Source: Linepithema humile (taxonomy: Eukaryota; Arthropoda; Insecta; Hymenoptera; Formicidae). Taken from it: 64,000 nt of DNA. The stretch's first letter is position 1. Each line of letters starts with the position of its first letter. The DNA is taken from assembly GCF_040581485.1 (NCBI RefSeq), contig NC_090132.1, forward strand, positions 5,901,001-5,965,000, given 5' to 3'. This document shows positions 62,267 through 64,000 of the stretch, piece by piece. Position numbers and translations under genes: made by a program. The notes beneath the pieces were generated by a model. That model did no database searches, was not told the origin of the DNA, and saw only the letters and a program-made list of their open reading frames with translations.

Positions 62267-64000
62267 TGCGCCACTGTCGGAGCCTGTAGTTTTGTCATTA
62301 GCCGATAGCGTCTACCGATAGACGACGTGGAACAGGGATTATTGGGCTAGGATTGCTAACGGACGGCACTTGGATGCAAATGTCTCCCGGTGTCCCCAGT
62401 TGCCTGCCTCGATCTCTACGGGGTATTTACAGGCTGTGGATGAATCCTAAATCGAAGCGAATACAATTATTGTTGTGAATATCAAGAAATGAAAAATTAA
62501 TATCTTTCTTAGTCGGAAAGTTTCGAGACATATTAAACTCTTTCAAAAGAATAAATTTTTCAATAAACTACATTTCGTTGATTACAAATATGTTTTAAGT
62601 CGTTTGATTGTTTAGAAAATTTTGAACGTACAAAGTATATAATAATGACATTGCATTTATTAAGAAATAGTAAACATACTTATATGTTATTTATATCTTA
62701 CTTTGGCGTTAAAAATTGATCGAAGATTTATCGGAAGAATTGACTCAATACTATTCCGATCGTTTGTTACGAGCTAGCATATATTATTTATTTCACATTC
62801 GCATATCTATCGTTCGATCGACTTCGTGTTTCGTTTTGCTCTATAAATCGCACAGCAGAGATGTTGTCCGTAATAAGTGATAAACGATCGCGTCTTTGCC
62901 TCTTATCGCTTCACGTGAATAACTATAATCTGTAACGCAAGCTGTCCTAATTTTTATAAACATGGTTGCAAATCACGAGAAAAAACGGATTTTTCTATTT
63001 CTTCGATTATGACAATCCAGATGACCCAAAAACGCTCCAAAACTTTCACGGCTCGCGCACTTCAAGACGCCGTGAAACTCTCACGGGAGCAATTCGTGAG
63101 CGGAAACGGTAAGAATACTATTAAAATTCCATTATGATCTACTCTCGGGTTCGATTCTATGTATCGTCGTGCCGGCGCAACGGCGCTAGAGCGGCGTTTC
63201 CGAGTCGCAATTTATGCGCATCGGTTAACGGGCGCAGACGGCCGCGAACGAAATGATAAATTGGTCATTTCTCAGTTTCCCGGCGCGTTTTACAGACGCG
63301 CAGCCCGCGTTTCTCGTTGCTTGCAATGGTATCCCCGACGGGGAATCGAACACCCCGGCGTTCGGACCGTTTTGCATTACAGCGAATCGTCCATGTTGGA
63401 CCGGGTTGGACTTTGCATACTGATTATCCCGGCGTGATTGCGGGAACGAAAGGGTTGCACGCAAATCGGACGGCGGGAAGGTCGTTGCCACGTCGGGGGT
63501 GGCGAAGGGAAGTGGAGGCGGGTAAAGTCCGCCGTTCTAATGCTATCGATTCTAGTGCTTAGCATAATGAGGACAGGCAGTGCCGGATAACGCCGCCGTT
63601 GGAAATGGAGGTGTTCTATTACGCCCTCGTAAAGGGAATGTCAGCTGGTCTTGTCTCCATCCGCGCCACCTAATAAAGTGCAGAGCGCCCTTATAATATG
63701 CGAACGTTACGGTTATATTTCAACGGCATAATCTCAATTATAAGTTTTTATGGGAGGGATTGCAAATATGATATAAAAGGGAGCGGCCACTAATTATACA
63801 ATTTTAGCATTTTGGTTGAAAATAGTGCAGAATCCGGTAGAATATAGCCTGTCGCATAAAAATTCGCGCACAATATAAAAAAGTCTTTTATAATCGCGCA
63901 AGTGATTGTCGCAGAAGCAATACCGCAATCGGAAGAAATTACAATTTATAATTTTGCTAGGAACTTTAATGGCACTGTTTAACACAGGACTCGGATTATA
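62267..64000. other. Noncoding apart from the tRNA-Asp fragment
   Basis: ATGCAAAT lies at about 62375. Short ORFs around 63160-63565 overlap the tRNA-derived fragment and are not believed to be genes. Confidence 0.5.
63332..63358 (-). tRNA. tRNA-Asp-like 3' fragment (T arm plus acceptor), incomplete
   Basis: The minus strand carries GTTCGATTCCCCGTCGGGGA (63332-63351), which agrees with the T arm and 3' acceptor strand of eukaryotic tRNA-Asp as I know it. The plus strand translates as PTGNRTP here, a known artefact peptide from antisense tRNA-Asp. Two extra bases enlarge the T loop to 9 nt. The upstream D arm, anticodon arm and 5' acceptor strand cannot be found, so no cloverleaf forms. It is a pseudogene piece or the remains of a tRNA-derived retroelement and not a working tRNA gene. 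Confidence 0.45.

Noticed and set aside
63225..63565. Overlapping small ORFs including one with PTGNRTP
   Set aside because: The peptide is antisense tRNA-Asp sequence, a known annotation artefact.
1..64000. CRISPR arrays, prokaryotic operons, rRNA, intact transposon or viral genes
   Set aside because: No direct-repeat/spacer array, no Shine-Dalgarno gene strings, and no transposase, reverse transcriptase or capsid motifs were seen in the translated frames examined.

Overview
This looks like nuclear DNA from an insect, most likely a hymenopteran and possibly an ant. There is no bacterial gene density, no operon structure and no ORF with a recognisable complete protein domain. AT-rich blocks alternate with CpG-rich, GC-rich blocks in which CpG is visibly not depleted. 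GT-AG splice signals with AT-rich or pyrimidine-rich acceptors are present. CT/GA and CA microsatellites and long one-sided pyrimidine or purine tracts are common. The clade call is an inference from texture, not from a marker gene. Most of the window appears to be intergenic or intronic. || Layout: 1-13.2 kb is noncoding, with homeodomain-type TAAT clusters, a GC-rich patch at 4.1-5.0 kb and a pyrimidine-rich patch at 7.2-8.0 kb. At 13205-13516 there is a near-perfect 312-bp hairpin with 146-bp arms and a 20-nt loop; it is the most striking object in the window. 13.5-24 kb is mixed noncoding DNA with a compound, partly Z-DNA-prone microsatellite near 18.1 kb. 24-50 kb holds a few candidate minus-strand exons (24495-24632, 35386-35511, 41583-41703) and a plus-strand small-ORF candidate (44688-44996). 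At 49853-50022 there is a probable minus-strand terminal exon with an AATAAA signal downstream. 50-64 kb holds CpG-rich low-stop blocks (about 54.5-55.2 and 61.5-62.3 kb), a POU/homeodomain motif cluster near 57.4 kb, and a tRNA-Asp-derived fragment at 63.33 kb. || How it fits together: the exon candidates lack ATG starts and were found by pairing splice sites with open frames and codon-position composition. I could not identify the proteins or join the exons into one gene with confidence. The terminal exon ends at 49853 and the other minus-strand candidates lie 3' of it, so at least two minus-strand transcription units are implied if all are real. The TAAT and octamer clusters are compatible with regulatory DNA around a developmental gene, but this is inference. 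I saw no CRISPR array, rRNA, intact tRNA, intact transposase or reverse transcriptase.
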